Part shown: positions 27,167-35,183 of the stretch, in pieces | How positions within the stretch are numbered: position 1 is the stretch's first letter | How the letters are laid out: every line of letters begins with the position of its first letter | Assembly (NCBI GenBank): GCA_007134885.1 | Contig: SLJX01000022.1 | Span: 1 to 35,183, forward strand | From: Halanaerobiaceae bacterium | GTDB taxonomy: Bacteria; Bacillota; Halanaerobiia; Halanaerobiales; Halarsenatibacteraceae | Direction of reading: 5' to 3' | Length of the DNA stretch: 35,183 nt | Position numbers and translations under genes: made by a program | Notes under the pieces: generated by a model | What the model was told of the DNA's origin: nothing | Seen by the model: only the letters and a program-made list of their open reading frames with translations | Databases searched by the model: none

Positions 27167-28210
27167 ATGATTGTAGTAATGAAACCAGAATCATCAGAAG
27201 GAGAACTAAAGCAGGTGCTGGAAACAGTACCGGAAGAGGAGTATGACAGTCATATTTTTCGAGGAGTAGAGCGGGCCGTAATAGGCCTGATCGGAGAAGG
27301 AGCAGATAAGGAGACTCTGAAAAACCGGCTGGCCTCTCATTCCAGTGTGGAAAAGGTGATAGCTATTCTAGATCCCTATAAACTTACCAGCTGGAAATTT
27401 AAGCCGGAGAAAACTATTATTGAACTTGGTCAGGTGAAAATTGGTGGTAAAACTCCTGCAGTTATGGCCGGGCCCTGTGCGGTGGAAAATGAAGATCAGC
27501 TGATGACCACTGCCAGAGAGGTTAAAAAAGCAGGAGCAGAGATACTCAGAGGGGGAGCCTTCAAGCCCAGAACCTCGCCCTATTCTTTTCAGGGCCTGGG
27601 TGAAAGAGGTCTTAAGCTGCTGGCCAGGGCCCGGGAGGAAACAGGTCTGAAAATTGTCACCGAACTTATGGACATTGAACATCTGGATCTGGTGGCTGAA
27701 TATACTGATATTATTCAGATAGGAGCCCGCAATATGCAGAACTACCCTCTGCTTTCTGCCATTGGCAGTCTGAGACAGCCGGTGATGCTGAAACGCGGTA
27801 TGTCAGCAACCATCAGAGAATGGCTGCTGGCTGCTGAGTATATTATGACTGAAGGAAATCATCAGGTTATTCTCTGTGAGCGGGGAATCAGAACCTTTGG
27901 TGAAGAGACCAGAAACACTCTGGATTTAAGTTCGGTCCCTCTGGTTAAAGAAATCAGCCATCTGCCGGTTATTGTTGATCCCAGTCACGGAACCGGACGC
28001 TGGGAACTGGTTAGACCGATGGCTCGGGCGGCTGTGGCCTGCGGTGCCGATGGATTGATAATAGAGGTGCACCCTGAACCCAGCAGTGCCCTCTCAGATG
28101 GCCCTCAGTCTTTAAGACCGGATAAGTTTCACCTTCTAATGCAGGAAATTAAGGAAATAGGCAGCTATGATGATGGCAATATTGACCGGATTCTGCCCTC
28201 GGCGATTTAA
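27167..28210 (+). CDS. aroF: 3-deoxy-7-phosphoheptulonate synthase (DAHP synthase, type I-beta)
   Basis: The 347-residue enzyme catalyses the first shikimate step from phosphoenolpyruvate and erythrose 4-phosphate. The N-terminal ferredoxin/ACT-like domain (about 1-70) is the regulatory domain of type I-beta enzymes such as the Thermotoga form. The barrel shows MAGPCAVEN (metal Cys), LRGGAFKPRTSPYSFQG, QIGARNMQN, MLKRGMSATIREW and VIVDPSHGTGR, then IIEVHPEPSSALSDGPQSL. An aaaggagg box precedes ATG 27167. It is the first gene of a T-box-controlled operon with pheA and hisC, so this copy probably serves phenylalanine supply. No other shikimate genes are in the window. Confidence 0.95.
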   Translation: MIVVMKPESSEGELKQVLETVPEEEYDSHIFRGVERAVIGLIGEGADKETLKNRLASHSSVEKVIAILDPYKLTSWKFKPEKTIIELGQVKIGGKTPAVMAGPCAVENEDQLMTTAREVKKAGAEILRGGAFKPRTSPYSFQGLGERGLKLLARAREETGLKIVTELMDIEHLDLVAEYTDIIQIGARNMQNYPLLSAIGSLRQPVMLKRGMSATIREWLLAAEYIMTEGNHQVILCERGIRTFGEETRNTLDLSSVPLVKEISHLPVIVDPSHGTGRWELVRPMARAAVACGADGLIIEVHPEPSSALSDGPQSLRPDKFHLLMQEIKEIGSYDDGNIDRILPSAI

Positions 28211-28236
28211 AACCTGATAACAGGGATGTGATGAAA

Positions 28237-29175
28237 ATGAAAAGACTTGGTTATCTCGGCCCCCCGGGGACTTTTACCCAGCTGGCGGCAGAGAAACTCA
28301 TCTCCCGGCTGGATAATTACAGCAGAATATCCTGCCAGGAGATCCCGGACTTAATCCAGGCTGTTGACCGCAGCGAGATTGATCTGGCAGTTGTTCCTAT
28401 TGAAAATTCCCTGGAAGGTTCGGTCAATGTGACTTTAGATTATCTGGCCCATAAGGTCTCGCTGAATATAGCAGGAGAAATTATTCTTCCGATTAACCAG
28501 CAGTTAATTGCCAGAAAGGGAACCAGAATATCAGATATTGAGGAGATCTATTCCCATCCTCAGGCCCTGGCCCAGTGCCGGGATTATCTCCAGAAACTTT
28601 CAGACAGCTGTCAAACCCACCGGGTAAGCAGCACCGCTGAGGCAGCTGAACTAGTTTACCGGAGGGAGGAAGATGATGCGGTAGTCAGAGCAGCAATCGG
28701 CTCCCGGCTGGCAGCCCGGCTTAATCAACTGGAAGTTATTGCAGCTGATATTCAGGATAATGATTCTAACTGGACCCGGTTTGTGGTTCTTTCCCGTTCT
28801 GAGGATTCCCACCTGGAGGAGCTGAGCAGCAGGGAATCTGCTGAAGAGAAGGAGAGTTATAAAACCTCAATCATCTGTTCTCCGATTAAGAACCGTCCCG
28901 GAATTTTACATGAAATGCTGGCTGAATTTGCCTCCCGGAATGTTAATCTGACCAGGATTGAATCCCGACCAACCAGAAAAATGCTGGGTGATTATCTCTT
29001 TTTTATAGATTTTTCCGGTCATCTGGAACAGCCCAAAATTAAGGAAATCATCGCAGGACTTAACCGGAAAACCTCTCATCTAAAAATCCTGGGTTCCTAT
29101 TCCAGTCTGTTTGCCGGGCTGGAGCAAAAAGATCTTGAGGAGGAAAGATACCATGAAATTAACCAGTTTGCTTGA
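28237..29175 (+). CDS. pheA: Prephenate dehydratase
   Basis: This monofunctional prephenate dehydratase makes phenylpyruvate. From ATG 28237 it has 312 residues; ATG 28231 and GTG 28228 are in-frame alternatives, and I prefer 28237 for its 10-base spacing from aggga. The catalytic domain (about 1-185) starts YLGPPGTFTQLAAEK and contains VPIENSLEGSVNVTLD and the catalytic-threonine motif NWTRFVVL. The ACT domain (about 210-290) contains NRPGILHEMLAEFASRNVNL and the phenylalanine-binding ESRP motif, so feedback by phenylalanine is expected. There is no chorismate mutase domain. The 3' end overlaps hisC by 23 bases. Confidence 0.94.
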   Translation: MKRLGYLGPPGTFTQLAAEKLISRLDNYSRISCQEIPDLIQAVDRSEIDLAVVPIENSLEGSVNVTLDYLAHKVSLNIAGEIILPINQQLIARKGTRISDIEEIYSHPQALAQCRDYLQKLSDSCQTHRVSSTAEAAELVYRREEDDAVVRAAIGSRLAARLNQLEVIAADIQDNDSNWTRFVVLSRSEDSHLEELSSRESAEEKESYKTSIICSPIKNRPGILHEMLAEFASRNVNLTRIESRPTRKMLGDYLFFIDFSGHLEQPKIKEIIAGLNRKTSHLKILGSYSSLFAGLEQKDLEEERYHEINQFA

Positions 29176-30268
29176 AAAAAATCTCTCCAGTCTCAGTTCC
29201 TATGAACCCGGGCGGGGCAGGGAAAAAATCAGGAAAGATTATGATATAGCAGAGCCGGTTAAACTGGCCTCTAATGAAAACCCCTATGGCTGTTCTCCCC
29301 GGGCTCGGGATGGTATTGAAGAGGAGCTTAAGAGAATAGAGGAATATCCTGAAAGCACGGCTGAGCCGCTGCGCCGGGATTTAGCAGATTTCTATGATAT
29401 TACCCCGGAAGAAATTATTGTGGGAAATGGTTCTGACGAGTTAATCGGTCTCCTGGTAGAGATGATGGGAAGGAATCGGGGAGAAATAATCTATGCTGAT
29501 CCCTCCTTTGTTAAATACAGAGTTTACATTAAATCCAAGGGCTGTCAGGGAGTAGCGGTGCCTCTGGATGAAAATTACTGCCACAATCTATCTGCCATGA
29601 AGGACAAAATCACTGAAAAGACCCGGCTTATGTTTATCTGCGACCCCAATAATCCTACCGGAACATTGTTAACTGCTGCTGAGATTACGGCATTTTTACA
29701 GGAGGTTCCGGAACATGTACTGGTGGTTTTAGATCAGGCCTATCATGAGTATGTTACCGATCCTGAGTATTTTTCAGCAGTGGCAGACCGGGAGAACTGG
29801 CCCAATCTCTTAATTTTAAGAACCTTCTCTAAGGCTTATGGGCTGGCCGGACTCAGGGTAGGTTATGGCATCGGCAGCCCGGAAATTATTCACTATTTAA
29901 CTCAACTTAAGGATACCTTTAATTCCAACAGACTGGCTCAGGCTGCTGCCTGTGCGGCTCTGAAGGATCAGCAGCATATTGAAGTCAGCAGAAAAAAGAA
30001 TAAACAGGAAAAGGAATATCTTTATCAGAAACTGGAAGAATTAAAGCTTGATTATCAAAAATCCCAGGGAAATTTTGTTCTGATTGAAACCTCAGCAGCC
30101 AGCAGGAAGGTTGCTGAAAAACTGGAAGAGCAGGGGATTATAGTTAAACCCGGAGCGGCTCTGGGCCTGGAAAATACAGTCAGAGCCACGGTTGGCAGCC
30201 GCAGTGATAATCAAAAACTGCTTGCTGCTCTGGAAAAAGTAGCATCCGGCTGGAATCTGGCGATTTGA
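29153..30268 (+). CDS. hisC: Histidinol-phosphate/aromatic aminotransferase family
   Basis: The fold-type I PLP aminotransferase has 371 residues from ATG 29153, placed 9 bases after gaggagg. An in-frame ATG at 29111 lies deep in pheA and gives an unlike N-terminus. Motifs are KLASNENPYG (37-46), CDPNNPTGTL (163-172), DQAYHEY (194-200) and the PLP lysine Lys227 in RTFSKAYGLAGLRVGYG. Sequence class is HisC, but no other his gene is here. Its overlap with pheA under a Phe T-box suggests it transaminates phenylpyruvate (and perhaps histidinol phosphate too), as some HisC proteins do. The exact substrate is inferred. Confidence 0.88.
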   Translation: MKLTSLLEKNLSSLSSYEPGRGREKIRKDYDIAEPVKLASNENPYGCSPRARDGIEEELKRIEEYPESTAEPLRRDLADFYDITPEEIIVGNGSDELIGLLVEMMGRNRGEIIYADPSFVKYRVYIKSKGCQGVAVPLDENYCHNLSAMKDKITEKTRLMFICDPNNPTGTLLTAAEITAFLQEVPEHVLVVLDQAYHEYVTDPEYFSAVADRENWPNLLILRTFSKAYGLAGLRVGYGIGSPEIIHYLTQLKDTFNSNRLAQAAACAALKDQQHIEVSRKKNKQEKEYLYQKLEELKLDYQKSQGNFVLIETSAASRKVAEKLEEQGIIVKPGAALGLENTVRATVGSRSDNQKLLAALEKVASGWNLAI

Positions 30269-30301
30269 ATTTCTCCAGTTTACCTCTAAGAGAAGATTTA
30301 A

Positions 30302-30529
30302 CTGGAAAATGTTGAAATAATTTCCGTGGAACTTCTGGAGTACAATGATATGGGAGAATTGAAGGATGAGGATTACCGGCTGGATGAATGGCATGAAGCC
30401 AGAGAAGAGCTTCCTGCCCGTTTTATAGAAACTGACTCTGCTGAAGTTGATACCTATACCGGCGCAACCGGAAGTTCTGAACGCTGGATAGAAGCAGTAG
30501 CAGATGCCCTGGCCAAAGCCGGTCTTTAA
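30302..30529 (+). pseudogene. Remnant of an FMN-binding (FMN_bind, PF04205-type) domain protein
   Basis: An open stretch of 75 codons follows an in-frame stop at 30299. Its start, NVEIISVELLEYND, and its end, with VDTYTGATGSSERWIEAVADAL, match the second half of an FMN_bind domain, whose flavin-attachment motif is of the form D-x-x-(S/T)-G-A-T-x-(S/T)-S. The first beta strand, any signal peptide and any lipobox expected for these membrane-linked redox proteins are missing. The frames upstream in the 33-base gap to hisC do not supply them. No convincing ribosome binding site precedes the GTG at 30326. It is most simply a 5'-truncated, decaying gene; a very small intact FMN-binding protein is possible but less likely. 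Confidence 0.6.
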
Positions 30530-30566
30530 TATAACTTCCACTTAAATAAATTTAGAAATCATAAAA

Positions 30567-30598
30567 ACCATCTGCTGTTTCAGGCAGGTGGTTTTTTT
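30567..30598. terminator. Bidirectional-looking intrinsic terminator
   Basis: A 9-bp stem (accatctgc 30567-30575 with gcaggtggt 30584-30592) is followed by seven T on the plus strand and preceded by an A run. It probably ends the aroF-pheA-hisC transcript after the remnant. Confidence 0.9.
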
Positions 30599-30678
30599 GT
30601 TTTTGTTTATCCTGGTTATTAATAACCAGAAAATCGGCAGCATCTGTTATCTCTGTAACATAATAACTTCTGCAGAAC

Positions 30679-30707
30679 TTCTTTTTTTATTCTATCTGTG
30701 ATATAAT
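30679..30707 (+). promoter_or_regulatory. Possible promoter of the universal stress protein gene
   Basis: A perfect TATAAT (30702-30707) lies 86 bases before the ATG. The hexamer 17 bases upstream, ttcttt (30679-30684), is a poor -35. Confidence 0.4.
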
Positions 30708-30792
30708 GAAAACAGGAAAAATATATATAATTCTGACTTTTTTTATACCGGAAGTGGAAACTTTCAACATCCTTTCTGGAGGTGACTAAAAA

Positions 30793-31248
30793 ATGAATAA
30801 AATCCTGGTAGCAGTGGACGGTTCAGAGAGGAGCAGGGGAGCAGTAGAGAAAACAGTGGAACTGGCATCCTGTCTGGAGGCTGATATAACTTTAATTACA
30901 GTGGTGGCAGATATTAATCAGGTAATTGATATTGCTGAAGCTTCTACCCATGCAGCCATTCACCGGGGTTTAAAGGAGAGAGAAGCCCAGGAAAAGAACT
31001 TGGAAAAACAGGGACAGCAGGTGCTGGATGAGGCCGGACAGATCCTGACAGAGGCAGACCTTGAATATGATACCCTGCTGCGCAAGGGTGATCCGGCCGA
31101 TGTAATCTGTGATATTGCAGAGGAAGAGGGCTATGACCTGATAATTCTGGCAGATAAGGGTCTGGGTGGTGTAAAACGCTTTTTCCTGGGAAGTATCAGT
31201 GACAAGGTGGTTAGATATGCCACAACTTCGGTTCTGGTGGTAAAATAA
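30793..31248 (+). CDS. Universal stress protein (UspA family, ATP-binding type)
   Basis: The protein is 151 residues with a single Usp domain. ILVAVDGSERS starts the fold, and the C-terminal part has the nucleotide-binding G-x2-G-x9-G-S pattern in ADKGLGGVKRFFLGSISDKV, so it should bind ATP. It is a soluble cytoplasmic dimer of the stress/regulatory type; its specific role is unknown. An ideal ggaggtgac box precedes the ATG. It is a single-gene unit with its own terminator at 31267-31301. Confidence 0.93.
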   Translation: MNKILVAVDGSERSRGAVEKTVELASCLEADITLITVVADINQVIDIAEASTHAAIHRGLKEREAQEKNLEKQGQQVLDEAGQILTEADLEYDTLLRKGDPADVICDIAEEEGYDLIILADKGLGGVKRFFLGSISDKVVRYATTSVLVVK

Positions 31249-31266
31249 ATTAAAAGTTCAAATAGG

Positions 31267-31301
31267 GCAGGCACAGTATTAAAATAGTGCCTGCTTTTTT
31301 T
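31267..31301 (+). terminator. Intrinsic terminator after the universal stress protein gene
   Basis: An 8-bp stem (gcaggcac 31267-31274 with gtgcctgc 31287-31294) is followed by seven T. Confidence 0.92.
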
Positions 31302-31309
31302 AATTCTGC

Positions 31310-31346
31310 AGTAATAGCTATTTCTTACATGATAGCAGCTATTACT
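31310..31346. repeat. Perfect 10-bp inverted repeat upstream of the amidase gene
   Basis: agtaatagct (31310-31319) and agctattact (31337-31346) are separated by 17 bases. No T-run follows, so it may be an operator or a hairpin. The rest of the gap to 31494 is A/T-rich with a small palindrome, gcatatatgc, at 31425-31434, and I see no clear promoter. Confidence 0.5.
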
Positions 31347-31503
31347 TACGTGTTAGGATTTATTTTCGATTTTCAAAAAGCGGTTTATGAATTTTTCACA
31401 AAGTAATTTCGCAAAGAAATTTAGGCATATATGCAGATAACTTTACCTGAATTGCAGGAAAAATTCAGGAAATTAATTTTTCAGGATAAAGGAGATGAAT
31501 AAT

Positions 31504-32832
31504 TTGCTGATAAGTTCCGAGCGGCTGGAGGAAACAGCAGAGAGGCTGCGCCTGGGAAGTAAAGCTCTGGATACCTATTTGCAGTATAAAGCCCGGGAAA
31601 TAGCTTTAAAAGAGATTAATATTAGAGCTCTGCTGCCTGAAAAATTCAGATTTAAGCGGCTGCAGCAGCAGGCTGATAGTCTCAAGAAGAAGTATCCAAC
31701 AGCAGAGGAGAGACCGGATCTTTATGGCATCCTGGTGGGGGTTAAGGATCTCTTCCATCTGGAGGGTTTTCCTACCAGGGCAGGTTCCAGATTACCATCG
31801 GAGCTTCTAACCGGAGAGGAGGGGAAAGTAATTGCTGACCTCAAGAATGCTGGAGCTCTGATGCTGGGGAAAACCGTGACCACTGAATTTGCCTATTTTG
31901 CCCCGGGACCAACCCGCAATCCTCACAATCCAGACCATACTCCCGGAGGCTCCAGCAGCGGCTCGGCAGCAGCTGTTGCTGCCGGCTACTGTCCCCTGGC
32001 TCTTGGAACCCAGACTATCGGTTCGGTTATAAGACCGGCGGCTTTCTGCGGTATAGTTGGCTTTAAGCCCAGTTTTGCCCGGATTCCCTCCGAGGGAATG
32101 CTGCTCTTTTCACCTTCCGCCGATCATGCAGGATTATTTACCCAGGATATGGCAGGGATGCGGCGGGCAGCCAGGCTTGTCTGTCAGAACTGGAGAGAAA
32201 GTGAGGTCAGTCCTGAAGAAGCTGCCTCTCCGGCCCTCGGAATTCCGGTTGGCCCCTATCTTAAACAGACTTCCTATCAGGGAAAAGAGGCTTTTTCCAG
32301 CCAGCTGAAATTCTTATCCCGCCGGGGGTATGAGCTGAAAGAAGTTGAGATATTTGCTGATATCATGGAGATTAACAGGAGCCACAACCGGCTGATTGCC
32401 AGAGAATTTGCTGAAACTCATTTCAGCTGGTATCAGAAATATGGTGACAGCTACCGGCAGACAACCGCAGAATTGATTGAAACCGGAAAGCAGATCAGCG
32501 ATAAAACCTATCAGCAGGACAGAAGTCAGCAGAACCAGTTGAGGTCAGAACTTCAGGTAATTATGAAAGCAGAGAAAATTGATCTCTGGATTTCACCTCC
32601 GGCTCCTGGCCCGGCACCAGAAGGTCTGGAGAGCACCGGTGACCCGGTTATGAACCTGCCCTGGACCAATGCCGGACTTCCGGCAGTTAATCTCCCGGCA
32701 GGTAAATTTAATAACGGCCTTCCAGCAGGGCTTCAGCTGGTCGGCAATTTTGCCGGAGATGAGGAGCTGCTGGCCTGGTCAGACAGGCTGTTCCAGGATT
32801 TAGAGGAGCTGGAGAACACTACTCTCCCATAA
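31504..32832 (+). CDS. Amidase signature family hydrolase
   Basis: This is a GatA/AS-family enzyme with the Ser-cisSer-Lys triad: lysine in GVKDLFH (residue 81), the [14 protein letters not shown] loop (about 148-161) carrying the cis-Ser, and the nucleophilic Ser174 in [17 protein letters not shown] place the start at TTG 31504 (442 residues), 9 bases after aaaggag. The in-frame ATG 31495 lies directly on the box with no spacing. The [13 protein letters not shown] form is that of general amidases (AtzE-like or unknown substrates) rather than of GatA, which reads TGGSIRQPAA. No gatB or gatC is adjacent. The substrate is unknown. The 3' end overlaps the convergent yjbQ gene by 14 bases. Confidence 0.87.
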   Translation: MLISSERLEETAERLRLGSKALDTYLQYKAREIALKEINIRALLPEKFRFKRLQQQADSLKKKYPTAEERPDLYGILVGVKDLFHLEGFPTRAGSRLPSELLTGEEGKVIADLKNAGALMLGKTVTTEFAYFAPGPTRNPHNPDHTPGGSSSGSAAAVAAGYCPLALGTQTIGSVIRPAAFCGIVGFKPSFARIPSEGMLLFSPSADHAGLFTQDMAGMRRAARLVCQNWRESEVSPEEAASPALGIPVGPYLKQTSYQGKEAFSSQLKFLSRRGYELKEVEIFADIMEINRSHNRLIAREFAETHFSWYQKYGDSYRQTTAELIETGKQISDKTYQQDRSQQNQLRSELQVIMKAEKIDLWISPPAPGPAPEGLESTGDPVMNLPWTNAGLPAVNLPAGKFNNGLPAGLQLVGNFAGDEELLAWSDRLFQDLEELENTTLP

Positions 32833-33235
32833 CCTTTACCAGCACTCTCTTATCACGCTTACCGTCAAATTCACCGTAAAAAATCTGTTCCCAGGGACCA
32901 AAATCCAGCTCTCCTTCAGTGATTGCCACCACAACCTCCCGTCCCATAACCTGTCTCTTCAAATGGGCATCGGCATTATCTTCAAAGGTGTTGTGCCGGT
33001 ACTGAGAAACTGGTTCATGGGGTGCCAGTTCTTCCAGCCAGTCCTTAAAGTCCTGATGAAGGCCGCTTTCAGCATCGTTGATAAAAACGCTGGCGGTTAT
33101 ATGCATGGCATTCACCAGACAGAGACCTTCCTGGATTTTGCTTTGCTTGATAACTTCTCTGACCTGCTCGGTGATATTAACCATCTCCATCCTCTTATCT
33201 GTGTTGAACCAGAGATATTCACGGTGGGATTTCAT
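32819..33235 (-). CDS. yjbQ: YjbQ / UPF0047 family protein
   Basis: The small single-domain protein has 138 residues. Segments [22 protein letters not shown] (about 43-64), [18 protein letters not shown] and [15 protein letters not shown] are the family's conserved core, including the histidine/aspartate/glutamate pocket. Database names call the family secondary thiamine-phosphate synthase, based on weak activity of E. coli YjbQ; the true role is unsettled. The aaggaagg box precedes the ATG on the minus strand. Its end overlaps the convergent amidase, so the two transcripts can overlap. Confidence 0.92.
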   Translation of the reverse strand: MKSHREYLWFNTDKRMEMVNITEQVREVIKQSKIQEGLCLVNAMHITASVFINDAESGLHQDFKDWLEELAPHEPVSQYRHNTFEDNADAHLKRQVMGREVVVAITEGELDFGPWEQIFYGEFDGKRDKRVLVKVMGE

Positions 33236-33343
33236 TTTTACCTTCCTTTCGATTTTCGGATTTAAGTTTTCTTCTGTTTATCTTTCTATTAGTAGAATTC
33301 CAGAAAAAGACCGGCAGTCCTCCCTGGCAGCTGAGCTTATAAT

Positions 33344-33372
33344 TTGCCAGGAGCCCAATCCTGACATATAAT
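33344..33372 (+). promoter_or_regulatory. Promoter of recD2
   Basis: TTGCCA (33344-33349), a 17-base spacer and a perfect TATAAT (33367-33372) lie about 60 bases before the recD2 ATG. Confidence 0.75.
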
Positions 33373-33433
33373 ATAGATAGGTAATTTTCTGAACCTCAGT
33401 TCTGCAAATTTTTTATTTACAGGTTGTGATTAG

Positions 33434-35183
33434 ATGGCTTCAGAAAAGGAAAGGATAACCGGGCAGATTGACAGGATAACCTATACCAATGAGGAAAATG
33501 GTTTTACGGTTGCCAGACTCAAGCTTCTGGAAGAGGAGAGAAAGGTAACCGTAGTGGGAAATCTGCCTGCACCCGATCCCGGTCAGGTGGTGGAACTGGA
33601 AGGTTACTGGACCACCCATTCCAAATACGGCAGGCAGTTTAAAATAACTGATTTTCGCTATTCTGCCCCTACCAGTGAGGAGGGGGTTAAAAGATATCTG
33701 GGCTCCGGACTTATCCCGGGAATAGGACCGGTAATGGCTGAAAGAATAGTCCAGGAATTTGGCGAGGAAGCCTTAGAAATAATTGACGATAACCCGGAAA
33801 AACTCAAGAAAGTAGAGGGAATCGGCAGGAAAAGGCTGCAGCAGATCCAGGAATCCTGGCAGGAGCAGTCCGAGATCAGAGAGATTATGGTTTTTCTGCT
33901 CTCCAATAATATCAGCCCGGCCTATGCAGCCAGAGTATATCAGGAATACGGGAGAGATGCCGTTGAGGTTGTGCAGAATAAACCCTACCGGCTGGCTTCC
34001 GATGTCTGGGGCATCGGTTTTCAAACCGTTGATAAAATTGCCCGGGATATGGGGATTGAAAAAGATTCCGGGCAGCGGCTTAAAGCCGGACTGATATATA
34101 TCATGGAGCAGACAGCCGGGGAGGGTCATGTTTACTATCCCTATGAAGCTTTACTGGAGCGGGCCGCCAGGGTGCTGGAGGTGGAAAGGGAGCAGCTGGT
34201 TGAGCCCTTTGGCGAGCTTGAGGTTCAGGACCGCCTGGTGATAGAGGATCTTAATTTTGACTACAGCAACTTTAAAGAGAACAATAAAGCTGTTTATCTT
34301 AAAGCTTTTTATGTAGCTGAAACAGGGATAAACTGGAAAATCCAGCAGCTGCTGGCTTCAGCTCGCCAGCAGTATATGATAGATATTCCGGCCCGAATCA
34401 GGGAGGCTGAAAAGCAGCTTGCCTTTTCGCTGGCAGGAAAGCAGCGGGAGGCGGTAAAACTGGCTCTTAAGGAAAATCTGCTGGTAATTACCGGCGGGCC
34501 CGGTACCGGGAAAACCACAATCATTGAAGCCATCATCAGCGCCTTCCAGGATTTGAATCAAAAAATACTGCTGGCGGCCCCCACCGGCCGGGCAGCCAAA
34601 AGAATGACAGAGACCACCGGCAAGGAAGCCAAAACAGTTCACCGTCTGCTGGAGTTCAGCTATCAGGAGGGCGGATTTCAGCGCAATGGCGATAACCAGC
34701 TGGCCGGTGATGTCATAATAATTGATGAGGCTTCCATGCTGGACACAGTGCTGATGTACCATCTCCTGAAGGCAGTTCCCGAAAGCGCCAATCTGATTCT
34801 GGTAGGTGATGTTAATCAGCTTCCTCCGGTAGGAGCAGGCTATGTCCTCAGGGATATAATCAGATCCGGTAGGGTACCGGTCATAGAATTAACAGAGATT
34901 TTTCGGCAGGCCCGGGAAAGTTCAATTGTGATAAACTCTCACCGGATTAATAACGGTCAGATGCCTGATCTAGAAAACAAAACTGGCGGCAGGCTTGATG
35001 ATTTTTATTTTATTGAAGAAAAGAAGCCAGCCAAAGTTCTTCAGCTGATTATCAAGATTGTTCGGGAAAGGGTACCGGCCCGCTTTGATTTTGATCCTGT
35101 GGAAGATGTCCAGGTGCTGTCACCGATGCGGCGGGGTGAACTGGGGACAGAAAATCTTAATTCCCGGCTTCAGGATATTCTTA
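33434..35183 (+). CDS. recD2: RecD2-type ATP-dependent 5'-3' DNA helicase, N-terminal 583 residues (cut by window end)
   Basis: The frame opens at ATG 33434 and runs off the window. RecD2 proteins are usually about 720-750 residues, so roughly 150 are missing. The order fits RecD2: an N-terminal OB-like region (GQIDRITYTNEENGFTVARL), helix-hairpin-helix segments with GIGPVMAERIV near 96-106 and VEGIGRKRLQQI, then SDVWGIGFQTVDKIA. The SF1 helicase core starts with Walker A GGPGTGKTT at 354-362. TGRAAKRM and VIIIDEASMLD (motif II) follow, then LVGDVNQLPPVGAG (motif III) and LTEIFRQA. It acts on DNA in repair or replication without RecBC. The Shine-Dalgarno is weak (aggt, 9 bases upstream). It is a separate transcription unit. 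Confidence 0.94.
   Translation, partial: MASEKERITGQIDRITYTNEENGFTVARLKLLEEERKVTVVGNLPAPDPGQVVELEGYWTTHSKYGRQFKITDFRYSAPTSEEGVKRYLGSGLIPGIGPVMAERIVQEFGEEALEIIDDNPEKLKKVEGIGRKRLQQIQESWQEQSEIREIMVFLLSNNISPAYAARVYQEYGRDAVEVVQNKPYRLASDVWGIGFQTVDKIARDMGIEKDSGQRLKAGLIYIMEQTAGEGHVYYPYEALLERAARVLEVEREQLVEPFGELEVQDRLVIEDLNFDYSNFKENNKAVYLKAFYVAETGINWKIQQLLASARQQYMIDIPARIREAEKQLAFSLAGKQREAVKLALKENLLVITGGPGTGKTTIIEAIISAFQDLNQKILLAAPTGRAAKRMTETTGKEAKTVHRLLEFSYQEGGFQRNGDNQLAGDVIIIDEASMLDTVLMYHLLKAVPESANLILVGDVNQLPPVGAGYVLRDIIRSGRVPVIELTEIFRQARESSIVINSHRINNGQMPDLENKTGGRLDDFYFIEEKKPAKVLQLIIKIVRERVPARFDFDPVEDVQVLSPMRRGELGTENLNSRLQDIL

Noticed and set aside
31425-31434. gcatatatgc palindrome as an origin or integration site
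   Set aside because: It is a single 10-base palindrome in A/T-rich sequence with no DnaA-box cluster, direct repeats or integrase.

Overview
The window looks like a stretch of conserved chromosome from a strictly anaerobic, probably halophilic or halotolerant Firmicute. The best guess is a Halanaerobiales/Clostridia-type relative such as Acetohalobium or Halarsenatibacter. This rests on Wood-Ljungdahl corrinoid genes, S-box and T-box leaders, RecD2, Shine-Dalgarno-rich starts, fairly acidic proteins and moderate G+C judged by eye. The genus is an inference. I saw no IS element, phage gene, integrase, CRISPR array, tRNA or rRNA.

Left part (1-5726): the end of a Wood-Ljungdahl methyl-transfer locus. 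It holds a cut-off DUF166 protein, the corrinoid/Fe-S protein small subunit (acsD), methyl-THF:corrinoid protein methyltransferase (acsE), the ATP-dependent corrinoid activator RACo (acsV) and a BioD-like/DRTGG P-loop protein of unknown role. Strong terminators follow acsD and acsE.

Methionine part (5727-9540): a SAM-I (S-box) riboswitch with its own terminator precedes metY and a homoserine O-acetyltransferase (metA family with Glu111, the acetyl-CoA signature). These two make homocysteine by direct sulfhydrylation. A convergent gene encodes a standalone MetH-type homocysteine-binding methyltransferase domain.

Middle (9590-12573): a baeRF (bacterial eRF1-like) protein on the minus strand and a two-gene ABC-2 type exporter.

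Branched-chain amino acid part (12683-26689): an FMN-binding glutamate-synthase-like protein, then ilvB-ilvN-ilvC-leuA-leuC-leuD-leuB-cimA-ilvD-ilvE in tight array. With both 2-isopropylmalate synthase and citramalate synthase present, the block can make leucine and valine, and isoleucine from pyruvate plus acetyl-CoA without threonine deaminase. Pyruvate and acetyl-CoA are also close to the products of the Wood-Ljungdahl pathway. Between the glutamate-synthase-like gene and ilvB lies a conspicuous folded leader. It forms a three-way junction whose closing stem is followed by a U-tract and lacks the T-box motif. This is the best candidate here for an undescribed regulatory RNA.

Aromatic part (26719-30268): a consensus promoter and a T-box leader, most likely phenylalanine-specific, control aroF-pheA-hisC.

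Right end (30269-35183): a truncated FMN-binding domain remnant, a universal stress protein, an amidase-signature enzyme, a convergent YjbQ-family gene and the start of recD2, cut by the window edge.

The coding content is mostly familiar. The novelty candidates are the ilvB leader RNA, the two unknown proteins beside the corrinoid genes, the standalone homocysteine methyltransferase domain, the Cys-rich insert in IlvB and the baeRF protein.
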